A DNA stretch of 35,383 nt from Cytophagales bacterium (GTDB lineage: Bacteria > Bacteroidota > Bacteroidia > Cytophagales > Cyclobacteriaceae), in the NCBI GenBank assembly GCA_025358885.1, contig JANYHW010000126.1, positions 1 to 35,383 of the forward strand, given 5' to 3'. The notes under the pieces were generated by a model. That model worked only from the letters and a program-made list of their open reading frames with translations, was not told the origin of the DNA and did no database searches. Shown here one piece after another: positions 17,446-25,356 of the stretch; position 1 is the stretch's first letter, and every line of letters begins with the position of its first letter. Position numbers and translations under genes: made by a program.

Positions 17446-18778
17446 CGGTAAGCCCGCCGGCCGCAGATACGCTATAGAGGTCTCCGTTAGATGCGTGTAT
17501 CAAATCGTATTGGGGCAATGAAACCGCGATTGGGTAGTCAAACATTTTTGTATAGGTACCATCCGGTTTGAACCTGAAAATGGATCCGTTATTACTTGTT
17601 CCTCCGTTATTCGTTGTGCCATAGTAATTTCCATCGGCTGCCCTTATGAAGCCAGATGGAGAACCTAGGCCATTGAAGGACATCAATGCCGAATAGGCAG
17701 ACCCATCGGTCTTTAGAGTGAAAATGCTGCTGGAGTTCATTCCAATCAAATCGCCTCCTGCTGTAAAGACCAAACCTGACCTGGATTGACCTCCCTCAAG
17801 ATTGAGGAAATCTTTAAGTATCGTGAATCCGGAACCATTCGGATTTATTTTGTACACAATTCCAAGGTGCGTCGCTCCGCCTCCTCCGGTCAATCCATAT
17901 AATACACCATTCGCATCTTGAATCAGACTCCCCGTCGGGAATTGACCGTTCGGACCAGTAAAATCAAACAACTTTGTAAACCCTGTTCCATCGGTATTTA
18001 TTCGATAGAGTATACCTCCATCATTCACCGAACCACCCAAAGTGGTACCATAAAGGCTGCCATCCGCTCCAATGAGAAGATTACCAGCAGGGCTCCGTGC
18101 AACGGTGCCGAAACTGAATAATAGTGTATAGCCGGTGCCATCCGCTCTCACTTTGAAAATTGAACCATTATCACCAGTGCTTCCTTGAGTTTCGGTACCA
18201 TATAAATATCCATCAGCACCCTGGATCAATCCGCACTGAGGCTTTCCACTTAAGTCGAGTAGCTTGTCAAATCCACTGCCGTCCATCTTCAATTTGTATA
18301 ATATCCCTCCATTAAAGTTCCCCCCACCGCTAGTCATCCCTATCAGGTCACCCGAACTGACTTGAACCAGTCCGCCCCAAGGGTCACTTCCATTGGTTCC
18401 AAATTCATGAATAACGGTAAATCCGGTTCCATCAGCCTTGATCTTATATACATTGCCGAAATCTCCGGGTCCACCCCTGGTGTTTGTTCCATACAAGTAT
18501 CCATCAGTACCCTGGATCACTCCACTCCAGGGTGTAGATCCATTGCTGTTGCCACTAAATGCTTTGGGAATAAGGAGGTTGCTACCATCCGGTAGAACAC
18601 TAAAAATGGTACCAGTGCCACCTGCACCATCTGCGATGGTCGTGCCCCAGATCCTGAAGTTATTTTGCGCGTAACCCTGAAAAGAGATGATGAATCCGAT
18701 TACCAGAAAGCCAATGGCTAATCGACTTAATTTTCTCGCAGGCTTGAAATCATATTTCAGGTTGTTTGACGCTATCAT
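17426..18778 (-). CDS. Second giant T9SS GloVer protein, N-terminal fragment (signal peptide, eight repeats)
   Basis: The ATG at 18778 begins a signal peptide with a basic start and a hydrophobic core, ending around G-Y-A-Q, followed by N-N-F-R-I-W-G, the same mature start motif as the paralogue. Eight GloVer repeats follow. The frame then runs off its repeat consensus at G-G-L-T-G and stops after five out-of-frame residues at 17426-17428. The correct continuation (L-G-T-I-Y-K-I) is found in the next frame. A perfect -7 box lies at 18816-18823. As read, only a 450-residue secreted fragment without sorting domain would be made. Confidence 0.87.
   Translation of the reverse strand: MIASNNLKYDFKPARKLSRLAIGFLVIGFIISFQGYAQNNFRIWGTTIADGAGGTGTIFSVLPDGSNLLIPKAFSGNSNGSTPWSGVIQGTDGYLYGTNTRGGPGDFGNVYKIKADGTGFTVIHEFGTNGSDPWGGLVQVSSGDLIGMTSGGGNFNGGILYKLKMDGSGFDKLLDLSGKPQCGLIQGADGYLYGTETQGSTGDNGSIFKVRADGTGYTLLFSFGTVARSPAGNLLIGADGSLYGTTLGGSVNDGGILYRINTDGTGFTKLFDFTGPNGQFPTGSLIQDANGVLYGLTGGGGATHLGIVYKINPNGSGFTILKDFLNLEGGQSRSGLVFTAGGDLIGMNSSSIFTLKTDGSAYSALMSFNGLGSPSGFIRAADGNYYGTTNNGGTSNNGSIFRFKPDGTYTKMFDYPIAVSLPQYDLIHASNGDLYSVSAAGGLTGTGNHL
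17444..17446 (-). other. Frameshift in the second GloVer gene
   Basis: Minus-strand GGG at this point has one G too many: removing one base turns T-G-T-G-N-H-L-stop into T-G-L-G-T-I-Y-K, which matches the repeat consensus and joins the downstream frame. It could be a true mutation or an assembly error in a short homopolymer. Confidence 0.8.
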
Positions 18779-18815
18779 AGATTCTGACCAAAAAAATTTG
18801 TGAATGATATGGGCA

Positions 18816-18823
18816 CAAATGTA
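18816..18823 (-). promoter_or_regulatory. -7 promoter box of the second GloVer gene
   Basis: TACATTTG, identical to the -7 box of the first paralogue, ends 37 nt before the ATG at 18778. No clear TTG is present at the -33 distance. Confidence 0.5.
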
Positions 18824-18978
18824 CTATTTTCCAGATAGGGTCATTTGAAAATTGAAGGCCAATATCCTCCACGGAAGTGAAATTACATTACATCAGGCCC
18901 AACTTTAAAATCCGCTCACCATATCGAAAATGATGGTTAGCCATAAGTTTGCCTGCAATAATAATCGAAACCTTACCT

Positions 18979-19040
18979 GATCGGGTAACGAATAGTCTTG
19001 TTGGAAGGAATTGAGTTTAATCTTTGGATATTACCCGATC
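18979..19040 (-). other. Long-loop inverted repeat at the tsf stop
   Basis: A perfect 10-bp inverted repeat (18979-18988 with 19031-19040) spans the stop codon of tsf, with a 42-nt loop. No T run follows, so it is not a standard terminator. The rest of the gap 18841-18978 shows nothing I can name. Confidence 0.3.
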
Positions 19041-19864
19041 GCCACGCGTTTGAATTCAGCAACAGTCAATCCTTTGGTAACGCTGTCTAAATATTGAGCA
19101 ACGGTCTTTGAACTGTCTTTCACAAACGCCTGTGGCAACAACGTGCTCTCCTTGAAGAACTTGTTCAACTTGCCTGCGGCTATTTTCTCCACCATGTTCT
19201 CCGGTTTGCCCTCGGCGAGAATTTGTGCCTTGGCAATTTCCAGCTCCTTGGCAATGATATCCGGCGAGATGCTCTTCTCATCCACAGCTACAGGATTCAT
19301 CGCGGCAATCTGCATGCCCACGTCTTTGCCTGCCTCTGTGACATCCTTACTATTCACACCCTTCAGTGAAACCAGGACGCCCAATTTACTGCCTGCATGA
19401 ACATACGGGATAATCGCTTCACCTTTCATGATCACATAAGAGCTTACCTGCAAACGCTCACCAATCTTACCCACCAGTTCTGTGATTTTGTCGTTCAGGC
19501 TCAGTCCCCCAGCGTTCTCCGCAAGCAATGCTTCAGTTGTTGCCGGCTTCTTTGAAAAGGCGATATCCAGAATTGTCTGTCCAAGTTTTCGAAAATCTTC
19601 TGTCTTAGCCACGAAATCCGTTTCACAATTCAATGCAATAAGGACGGCTTCTTTCTTGTCGTCGGAGACTTTTATGAAAACCGATCCCTCTTTTGCTTCT
19701 TTATCGGAACGGGAAGCAGAAACTTTCTGGCCTTTCTTTCTCAGGATCTCAATGGCTTTTTCAAAATCTCCATCCGCCTCGGTCAGGGCTTTCTTACAAT
19801 CCATCATACCGGCACCGGTCATGGTGCGCAGCTTATTTACATCTTGTGCTGTGATTGCTGACAT
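19031..19864 (-). CDS. tsf: Translation elongation factor Ts
   Basis: EF-Ts is the guanine nucleotide exchange factor that recycles EF-Tu from GDP to GTP form in the cytoplasm. The 277-residue protein has the N-terminal UBA-like domain with V-N-K-L-R-T-M-T-G-A-G-M-M-D-C-K-K-A-L at about 10-28, the core motif containing N-C-E-T-D-F-V-A-K around 78-86, and a late dimerisation-like region. Length matches Bacteroidota EF-Ts. It follows rpsB by 119 bases, which is the usual rpsB-tsf order; a 10-bp hairpin in that gap may reduce read-through. Confidence 0.97.
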   Translation of the reverse strand: MSAITAQDVNKLRTMTGAGMMDCKKALTEADGDFEKAIEILRKKGQKVSASRSDKEAKEGSVFIKVSDDKKEAVLIALNCETDFVAKTEDFRKLGQTILDIAFSKKPATTEALLAENAGGLSLNDKITELVGKIGERLQVSSYVIMKGEAIIPYVHAGSKLGVLVSLKGVNSKDVTEAGKDVGMQIAAMNPVAVDEKSISPDIIAKELEIAKAQILAEGKPENMVEKIAAGKLNKFFKESTLLPQAFVKDSSKTVAQYLDSVTKGLTVAEFKRVAIG

Positions 19865-19926
19865 ACTCTTTCAATTTAGAATTATGAATTAATAATTACG
19901 ACTCGATCAGGATGAGGTTAAAACGA

Positions 19927-19960
19927 TTCGTCCTGCCACCGATCAGGTAAGCAGGACGAA
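19927..19960 (-). terminator. Hairpin between rpsB and tsf (attenuator or terminator)
   Basis: A perfect 10-bp stem (19927-19936 with 19951-19960) has a 14-nt loop and is followed on the minus strand by a short run of four Ts. The position, between two genes often transcribed together, suggests partial termination or an RNA processing point rather than a full stop. Confidence 0.45.
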
Positions 19961-19983
19961 AATATACGTTTTGCTTATGTCGG

Positions 19984-20751
19984 TTACGCTTCCTGAACGG
20001 CTTCGTCCACTTTGCGTTTCTCGTCTTCCTCTTTCTTCATTCCAGCATCTTCCTTGTCCTTCTTTCTCTCCTGTAATGCTTCTTCAATGGCTTTACCAAC
20101 ATACCTGGTGATTACCGAGATTGACTTGAACGCATCGTCATTCGCGGGAATCGGAAAATCGATGTTGGAGGGATCTGAATTGGTATCCACCATGGCGAAC
20201 ACAGGGATATTCAGCTTCTGGGCTTCCGCCACCGCGATGTGCTCGCGCTTCACGTCGATGACAAACAAAGCGGCGGGCAAGCGATTCAGGTCGGCAATAC
20301 CACCTAACAACTTCTCCAACTTCGCCTTCTCGCGTGACACCATCAGGCGTTCGCGTTTCGCCAGGTTGGCAAACGCTTCATCCTTCATCAGCTTATCAAT
20401 CTGGGCAAGCTTCTTCAACGACTTGCGGATAGTGGCAAAATTGGTCAGCATTCCACCCAACCAGCGTTCTGTAACAAAAGGCATGTTCAGGCGTGTTGCT
20501 TCTTCCACGATGATGTCCTTTGCCTGCTTCTTTGTGGCCACAAGCATAATCTTGCGCCCGGAGCGAACAATATTCTTGATGGCAAATGTTGCTTCCTCAA
20601 GGGCCTTCAGGGTCTTGTTCAAATCAATGATGTGGATGCCATTGTTCTCCATGAAAATGTACTCCGACATTCTTGGGTTCCACTTGCGGGTAAGGTGTCC
20701 GAAGTGAACACCGGCTTCCATCAAATCCTGGGTTGTCATTTTATCTGCCAT
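19984..20751 (-). CDS. rpsB: 30S ribosomal protein S2
   Basis: S2 is a late-assembling 30S subunit protein. The 255-residue protein has the family motifs L-M-E-A-G-V-H-F-G-H near the start, R-W-L-G-G-M-L-T-N-F around 99-108 and the D-x-N-x-D-P-S-N-I-D-F-P-I-P-A-N-D-D segment near 195. The C-terminus is an extended run of Lys and Glu, common in Bacteroidota. The ATG at 20751 is preferred: the in-frame TTG at 20763 is only four codons upstream and closer to the rpsI stop. It follows rpsI by 16 bases. Confidence 0.97.
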   Translation of the reverse strand: MADKMTTQDLMEAGVHFGHLTRKWNPRMSEYIFMENNGIHIIDLNKTLKALEEATFAIKNIVRSGRKIMLVATKKQAKDIIVEEATRLNMPFVTERWLGGMLTNFATIRKSLKKLAQIDKLMKDEAFANLAKRERLMVSREKAKLEKLLGGIADLNRLPAALFVIDVKREHIAVAEAQKLNIPVFAMVDTNSDPSNIDFPIPANDDAFKSISVITRYVGKAIEEALQERKKDKEDAGMKKEEDEKRKVDEAVQEA

Positions 20752-20767
20752 GCTGCTGCTCAATCGA

Positions 20768-21154
20768 TTAACGTTTGCTGAATTGGAACTTCCTTCTTGC
20801 CTTTCTGCGGCCTGGCTTCTTGCGTTCTACCATACGGGAGTCGCGTGTAAGCAAACCTTCCTTTCTCAGGGGTGCACGGTTATCATTGTTGATGGTTATC
20901 AGTGCGCGGGCTATGCCCAGGCGGATGGCTTCCGCCTGTCCTTTGATTCCACCACCTTCGACGTTCACATTGACGTCGTACGCGCCATCGGCCTTGGCCA
21001 ATGTCAACGCCTGCTTCACTGTAATCTGAAGTATCTCGGATGTAAAGTAAGTTGCGAGTTCGCGGTCATTTATGGTGATCGTTCCTTTGCCGGGTTTTAC
21101 ATATACCCTGGCAATGGATGTCTTTCTGCGACCGATGGTGTTGATAATCTCCAT
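20768..21154 (-). CDS. rpsI: 30S ribosomal protein S9
   Basis: S9 (uS9) is a 30S head protein whose C-terminal tail reaches the P-site tRNA. The 128-residue protein begins with the standard I-G-R-R-K-T-S-I-A-R-V motif, has G-G-G-I-K-G-Q-A-E-A-I-R-L-G-I-A-R in the middle and ends in the invariant basic tail F-S-K-R. Length is normal. It follows rplM by 12 bases; the rplM-rpsI pair is conserved across bacteria. Confidence 0.98.
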   Translation of the reverse strand: MEIINTIGRRKTSIARVYVKPGKGTITINDRELATYFTSEILQITVKQALTLAKADGAYDVNVNVEGGGIKGQAEAIRLGIARALITINNDNRAPLRKEGLLTRDSRMVERKKPGRRKARRKFQFSKR

Positions 21155-21166
21155 GAAGTATGTTTA

Positions 21167-21610
21167 TCAGAATTTAATAGTCTTGGGTTGTTGTGCTTCA
21201 TGCGGGTGGGTAGTACCCACGTACACATGCAGGCTTCTAAAAAGTTCACTTCCAATCCTGTTCTTGGGAAGCATACCTCTGACCGCGTGTTCGATCAGGC
21301 GCTCAGGGTGTTTCTCTTTGATCATATTGGGTGTAGACTCTTTCTGCCCGCCATTATAACCAGAGTGTGTGAACAGAATACGGTCCGTCCATTTCTTGCC
21401 TGTCATCTTTACCTTTTCTGCATTGATGACAATCACATGGTCTCCGCAATCAACATGGGGAGAATAGCTGGGTTTGTGCTTGCCGCGAATTACCTTGGCA
21501 ATTTCGCTTGCCACACGGCCCAACACCTGGTCTTCTGCGTCCACCAATACCCAGTTCTTTTCAGCACTGGCTTTGTTGACATTTTTTGTCTTGAAACTGA
21601 TCGAATCCAC
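21167..21610 (-). CDS. rplM: 50S ribosomal protein L13
   Basis: L13 (uL13) is an early-assembling 50S protein. The 147-residue protein has the family core W-V-L-V-D-A-E-D-Q-V-L-G-R-V-A-S around 20-35, P-H-V-D-C-G-D-H-V-I-V-I-N-A near 50 and a V-R-G-M-L-P-K-N segment near 110. The start is GTG at 21610: it is followed by D-S-I-S-F-K-T, which matches the D-T-x-S-Y-K-T start of other Bacteroidota L13 proteins, and no ATG occurs until late in the protein. It is the first gene of the rplM-rpsI-rpsB-tsf operon. Confidence 0.97.
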   Translation of the reverse strand: MDSISFKTKNVNKASAEKNWVLVDAEDQVLGRVASEIAKVIRGKHKPSYSPHVDCGDHVIVINAEKVKMTGKKWTDRILFTHSGYNGGQKESTPNMIKEKHPERLIEHAVRGMLPKNRIGSELFRSLHVYVGTTHPHEAQQPKTIKF

Positions 21611-21663
21611 TTGAATAAACGGTTAAACTACTTTAATAACACAGCCCTCTTCAAAAAGGGACA

Positions 21664-21694
21664 CAAAAGTAGACCCAATAAATAGATTATGCAA
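21664..21694 (-). promoter_or_regulatory. Promoter of the rplM-rpsI-rpsB-tsf operon
   Basis: TACTTTTG (21664-21671) matches the -7 consensus and TTG (21692-21694) lies 20 nt upstream. The implied leader before the GTG start of rplM is about 45-50 nt. Confidence 0.6.
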
Positions 21695-21708
21695 GCTAGG
21701 CCCGGATT

Positions 21709-22425
21709 TTACCGGACGTTTGCGGAAAGTTGCTTTAATAGCGCTGTAAAGTCCTTAGGATAAGGAGCTTGCACCACTATCTGACGTCCATCCAATCCGG
21801 TGAATTCCAGTGAAAAAGCATGGAGGGCCATCCTTTTCATAAGGGACTGCTCCTCTGTATTCCTTTTGATCCTAAATCCGCGTTTAATGGACGAGACAAG
21901 AAAGGGTTTTCCGCCATATATCTCGTCGCCTGTGATGGGGGCGCCGACCGATGCCAGATGCACCCGAATTTGGTGCATCCTGCCTGTGACAGGCCTGCAT
22001 TCAATCAACGAGTGTTGGGTGAAAATCCGCAGGGTGGAAAAGGAGGTCTGTGCATCTTTTCCTTTTGGACTTATCCTTGCCGTACCGTCATTTTGCTTGA
22101 GGATTGCTTTATCTATGACCAGGTCGTGAAGGTCGTGCCTTCCATCGGCGACAGCATGATATACTTTGTTTACCTCGCGGTGCTCGAACTGCAGGCTGAG
22201 GTGGCGGTAAGCCTCCGGATGCCGTGCAATGGCAAGAACACCTGAAGTATCCTTGTCCAGCCGATGGCACACCTGGGGGTCGGGCTCAACGGCGCGGGCA
22301 AGGGCAAGGATATTGAGTGGCTCGACCCTGTCTTCCAATGTGGCAATGAAAGGTGGCTTATTGATGACAAGGTAGTCGTCGTTTTCAAAAAGTACGAGTT
22401 CTTTGAATGCAATGGAAGTTTTCAA
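21709..22425 (-). CDS. RluA-family RNA pseudouridine synthase
   Basis: The 238-residue protein isomerises uridine to pseudouridine in rRNA or tRNA. It has the RluA-type catalytic motif H-R-L-D-K-D-T-S-G at 54-62, with Asp57 the catalytic residue, the entry motif V-I-N-K-P-P near 20-25, and the late G-R-M-H-Q-I-R-V-H-L-A motif. There is no S4 domain, as in short RluA-like members. The start is TTG at 22425: an in-frame stop lies seven codons upstream and no ATG is available before the conserved region. Target uridine is not predictable. It lies just upstream of the ribosomal operon promoter and follows the sensor kinase gene across a 7-nt-period array. Confidence 0.93.
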   Translation of the reverse strand: MKTSIAFKELVLFENDDYLVINKPPFIATLEDRVEPLNILALARAVEPDPQVCHRLDKDTSGVLAIARHPEAYRHLSLQFEHREVNKVYHAVADGRHDLHDLVIDKAILKQNDGTARISPKGKDAQTSFSTLRIFTQHSLIECRPVTGRMHQIRVHLASVGAPITGDEIYGGKPFLVSSIKRGFRIKRNTEEQSLMKRMALHAFSLEFTGLDGRQIVVQAPYPKDFTALLKQLSANVR

Positions 22426-22435
22426 TCGGGATACA

Positions 22436-22484
22436 GGTGCTGGCTACAGGCTGCAAGTTACCCCTAACGGGTAACATGCAACGG
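22436..22484. repeat. 7-nt-period word array between the kinase and pseudouridine synthase genes
   Basis: Seven 7-mers in strict register fill this 66-base gap, including gctacag, gctgcaa and gttaccc and then ctaacgg, gtaacat and gcaacgg. Positions 22457-22463 and 22469-22475 form a perfect 7-bp hairpin with a 5-nt loop. Confidence 0.5.
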
Positions 22485-22491
22485 GCTCTTC

Positions 22492-23538
22492 TCAATCTTT
22501 TTCATCATCACCCTTCATCCTTGGCAGCTTAAAACTGAAGGATGAACCCTTGCCTACTGTACTCTCGACTTCGGCCCGTGAACCATGCCCTTCCAGGATA
22601 TGCTTGACGATGGCCAGCCCCAGGCCGGTACCTCCTTTTTCACGACTGCGACTCTTATCGACGCGATAGAAACGTTCAAAAATCCTGGAGAGATGCTGCT
22701 CTGGAATTCCTTCTCCGGTGTCCCTGACTGTTGTGGTGATGTTCTTCTTGGACACTTCGAAGTTGATCATGACGTCTCCTACCGGCGTATAGCTAATCGC
22801 ATTCGACACCAGGTTGGTCATGACCTGCGTAATCCGCTGCCAATCTGCATACACAAAGAGCTTGGGCGAGGGATCACTCAATTTAAGTTTGATATTTTTC
22901 TTTTGGGCTTTCTCCTCAAATTGCTCGATAACCTCCGCGCAAAGTTTATGCAGGTCCAGGGATTCGAATTTCATTTTAATATCCCCCGTTTCAATTTGCG
23001 AGAGCGTAAGCAGGTCTTGAACCAGGACATCCAGGCCGTCGAGGCTCTTGGCTGCCTTTTTTAAGAACCGGTTACGAACATGTTTATCGTTCACGGCTCC
23101 ATCAAGGAGGGTATGGACAAATCCCTGGGCGGCGAAGATGGGTGTCTTCAATTCGTGGGATACATCTGCAATAAACTCTTTGCGGAAAGCTTCGAGTTTC
23201 TTCAATTCGTCAATTTCCTTTTGCTTGAGCAGGACAAAGGAGAAAATCTCTTCATTTATGTTCTTCAGGGGATTGAGGGCACCTGATTTCTCGCGCCTGA
23301 TATTACCAAGCTCTTTCTTCCTCAGTTTCTCAAGCATTTTATAGATCTTATTTATCTCACGAAAAACGAGGAATTCCAACACCACATAGATGAGCAGGTA
23401 AGATCCTGAAAAACTGATGACCCCGGCAACAATGAGTCCATCGGATTTTACGGATTGTACCAGGGATAAAAAAAGCACCGTCACCAGGGCGATGAACACC
23501 GCCAGGAGCAGGGCCATCGTCCGGGCGCTGTAGACCAT
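22492..23538 (-). CDS. Sensor histidine kinase (PhoR-like)
   Basis: The 348-residue inner-membrane kinase should autophosphorylate and pass phosphate to the response regulator encoded directly upstream. Two transmembrane segments lie at about 8-28 and 36-57 with only a very short external loop, so it probably does not sense a periplasmic ligand directly. A cytoplasmic linker leads to the dimerisation domain with His128 in S-H-E-L-K-T-P, then the ATPase domain with N box (N-L-V-S-N-A-I-S-Y), D-T-G-E-G-I-P, F-E-R-F-Y-R-V-D and G-G-T-G-L-G-L motifs. Its start is 3 bases after the regulator's stop. The pairing resembles PhoB-PhoR, but the stimulus is unknown. Confidence 0.94.
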   Translation of the reverse strand: MVYSARTMALLLAVFIALVTVLFLSLVQSVKSDGLIVAGVISFSGSYLLIYVVLEFLVFREINKIYKMLEKLRKKELGNIRREKSGALNPLKNINEEIFSFVLLKQKEIDELKKLEAFRKEFIADVSHELKTPIFAAQGFVHTLLDGAVNDKHVRNRFLKKAAKSLDGLDVLVQDLLTLSQIETGDIKMKFESLDLHKLCAEVIEQFEEKAQKKNIKLKLSDPSPKLFVYADWQRITQVMTNLVSNAISYTPVGDVMINFEVSKKNITTTVRDTGEGIPEQHLSRIFERFYRVDKSRSREKGGTGLGLAIVKHILEGHGSRAEVESTVGKGSSFSFKLPRMKGDDEKD

Positions 23539-23541
23539 GCG

Positions 23542-24231
23542 TTAAATCAGATTGAATTTGTAACCGACCCCTTTGATGGTCGTAATGTAGTCATCTCCGA
23601 TCTTTTCTCTTACTTTCCGTATGTGTACATCGACGGTGCGGGCCAGCACATATACGTCGGAACCCCAGATATTTTGCAGCAGGTCGTCACGACTGAAGAC
23701 TTTGTTGGGGTTTTGGGCAAGGAAGAACAGCAGTTCGAATTCCTTTTTCGGCATATTGATTTCCTGTCCCTTTATTTTGATTGTATAGCTGGAGCGGTCT
23801 ATGAGCAGATCGCCAATAGAAATCTGGGATGATGAGGGTTTCCCTTTCGCCTCCCGCCGAAAAAGCGCATTGATCCGACTCATGAGTGCCCGGGGCTTGA
23901 TTGGTTTGGTGATGTAATCGTCGGCACCTACATCAAATGCTGCCACTTCGGAATACTCCTCCGAACGGGCTGTCAAAAATACAATGAAGGTGTTGACCAG
24001 GTCTGGCATGGCACGCATCAGCCGGCAGGCCTCCACACCATCCATATGTGGCATCATGATATCAAGCAATACCAATTCGGGTTTAAATTTCCTGGCGATT
24101 TCAACTGCCTGATGGCCATTGTTTGCCACCTTCACATCATAACCTTCTTTCTCGAGATTGTATTTGAGTAGTTCGAGTATGGGCTCCTCGTCATCAACTA
24201 CCAACACTTTGTACGCGGCTTTCTTACCCAT
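23542..24231 (-). CDS. OmpR/PhoB-family response regulator
   Basis: The protein has an N-terminal receiver domain with acidic pair V-D-D-E-E and phospho-acceptor Asp in L-L-D-I-M-M-P (residue 57 from this start), conserved T-A-R and K-P. A C-terminal winged-helix DNA-binding domain follows, ending T-I-K-G-V-G-Y-K-F. It should be phosphorylated by the kinase encoded immediately downstream. I place the start at ATG 24231 rather than at ATG 24252, because a -7-like box (24254-24261) abuts the earlier ATG and would start transcription inside that codon region. If the box is not used, the 236-residue version is possible. Confidence 0.93.
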   Translation of the reverse strand: MGKKAAYKVLVVDDEEPILELLKYNLEKEGYDVKVANNGHQAVEIARKFKPELVLLDIMMPHMDGVEACRLMRAMPDLVNTFIVFLTARSEEYSEVAAFDVGADDYITKPIKPRALMSRINALFRREAKGKPSSSQISIGDLLIDRSSYTIKIKGQEINMPKKEFELLFFLAQNPNKVFSRDDLLQNIWGSDVYVLARTVDVHIRKVREKIGDDYITTIKGVGYKFNLI

Positions 24232-24253
24232 GTAATTCTGTATTTTGGTCATT

Positions 24254-24261
24254 CAAAAGTA
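24254..24261 (-). promoter_or_regulatory. -7-like box in front of the response regulator
   Basis: TACTTTTG matches the -7 consensus and sits directly before the ATG at 24252. TTG words upstream are at poor spacing (13 or 24 nt), so the promoter is only half supported. Confidence 0.35.
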
Positions 24262-24325
24262 GGGCAATTCGATCCAATAAAAAATCAATGTTACCTTCTT
24301 AACAAATTCTTAATGTGTGGTTAAC

Positions 24326-25354
24326 TCAGCGCGAAGGGTGTTCCTTTTTGTACTGTTGAATCATGGAGCGGAGGTCGCGATGAAACTTGGTGATCCATTC
24401 ATCTTTCATGGTATCATGCTTTGATTCATAGGTTTTGAATGACATGAAGTAGGTGTTGTTGGGTAATTTTTTTGCAAATCGTTTTGATTTCCTCCTACCT
24501 TGGCTCAGGGAAAGTGTATCGATGTTGTCAACAATTAGTTGGATAAAAGCCCTCTTCTTTTCCTTCTTCAGAGAAACGGAATCCGCAACTGAGAATGTTG
24601 AATACAGACTGTCGAGCTTTTGTGCGGCCCGCAACATGTGCTGCGTTACTTTTCGGTAATCTGAATCTTCAAACGCAAACTCCCGATATTGTCTGGAGGT
24701 ATCGCCGAAAGTCCTGGCAATAAATTCCTCTGCTCCCCGATCCCCGATGAATGATGCTAGGTTCTCATTGAAGTCTGAACTGTCCTTGACATATATCGTG
24801 GCGTGCACCATTTCATGAATAATCAGACTTGCTAAATCACCGTCACCTCTCCGGAGCATGCCACTGAGAATCGGTTCGGTAAACCATCCCAGTGTGCTCC
24901 AGCCACTCGGGTTGCGAACGCTGACATCCCAATCATCCCCTTCAAGTTCCGTCTTGAGGTGGAGGGCTTTTTGCTGGTCAAAAAAGCCTTTGTACGGAAC
25001 AGAACCGATTACCGGGAATTCCCAACGCTTTTCTTTCAGGCGGAAAGGCTCACAGGCAGTAACCACCCACATCAATTCTTCACCGTGCTGATCATACAAG
25101 GTTTTATAGTTATCCGTATCGCTCAACCCAAGTGAATCGATCGCGTACTGCCGGGCCCTGGCTATCAAATTCAGTTTTGACTTCAGCGAATCCGGGAAAG
25201 CGGGGTTGCTTAGGAATTCTTCCACCGGCCTGGCACCCCAAATGATTTTTAACTGTCCCACCCCTTGACCGATGCCATAATAGATGAGTGACCAATAGTA
25301 GGCACAGAGGATGGTGAGCAACACCAGGATAATTCCGAATATTTTCTTCCCCAT
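24326..25354 (-). CDS. Putative zinc aminopeptidase (PF10023-type)
   Basis: The 342-residue protein has one N-terminal membrane anchor (about 5-24) with the rest probably in the periplasm. It has a zinc-peptidase motif H-E-M-V-H at 180-184 and a downstream N-E-N-L-A-S-F with Glu197 as likely third ligand, plus L-G-W-F-T-E-P-I-L-S just before the motif. This layout is that of the putative aminopeptidase family PF10023, whose substrate is not established. The gene starts 2 bases after the stop of the beta-barrel-like gene, so the two form an operon. Confidence 0.88.
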   Translation of the reverse strand: MGKKIFGIILVLLTILCAYYWSLIYYGIGQGVGQLKIIWGARPVEEFLSNPAFPDSLKSKLNLIARARQYAIDSLGLSDTDNYKTLYDQHGEELMWVVTACEPFRLKEKRWEFPVIGSVPYKGFFDQQKALHLKTELEGDDWDVSVRNPSGWSTLGWFTEPILSGMLRRGDGDLASLIIHEMVHATIYVKDSSDFNENLASFIGDRGAEEFIARTFGDTSRQYREFAFEDSDYRKVTQHMLRAAQKLDSLYSTFSVADSVSLKKEKKRAFIQLIVDNIDTLSLSQGRRKSKRFAKKLPNNTYFMSFKTYESKHDTMKDEWITKFHRDLRSMIQQYKKEHPSR

Positions 25355-25356
25355 CT

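Noticed and set aside
17426-17460. Programmed ribosomal frameshift
   Set aside because: No slippery heptamer of the usual X-XXY-YYZ kind and no clear stimulating structure; a one-base indel explains the data more simply.
22436-22484. CRISPR or direct-repeat array
   Set aside because: Units are 7 nt, not identical and without spacers.
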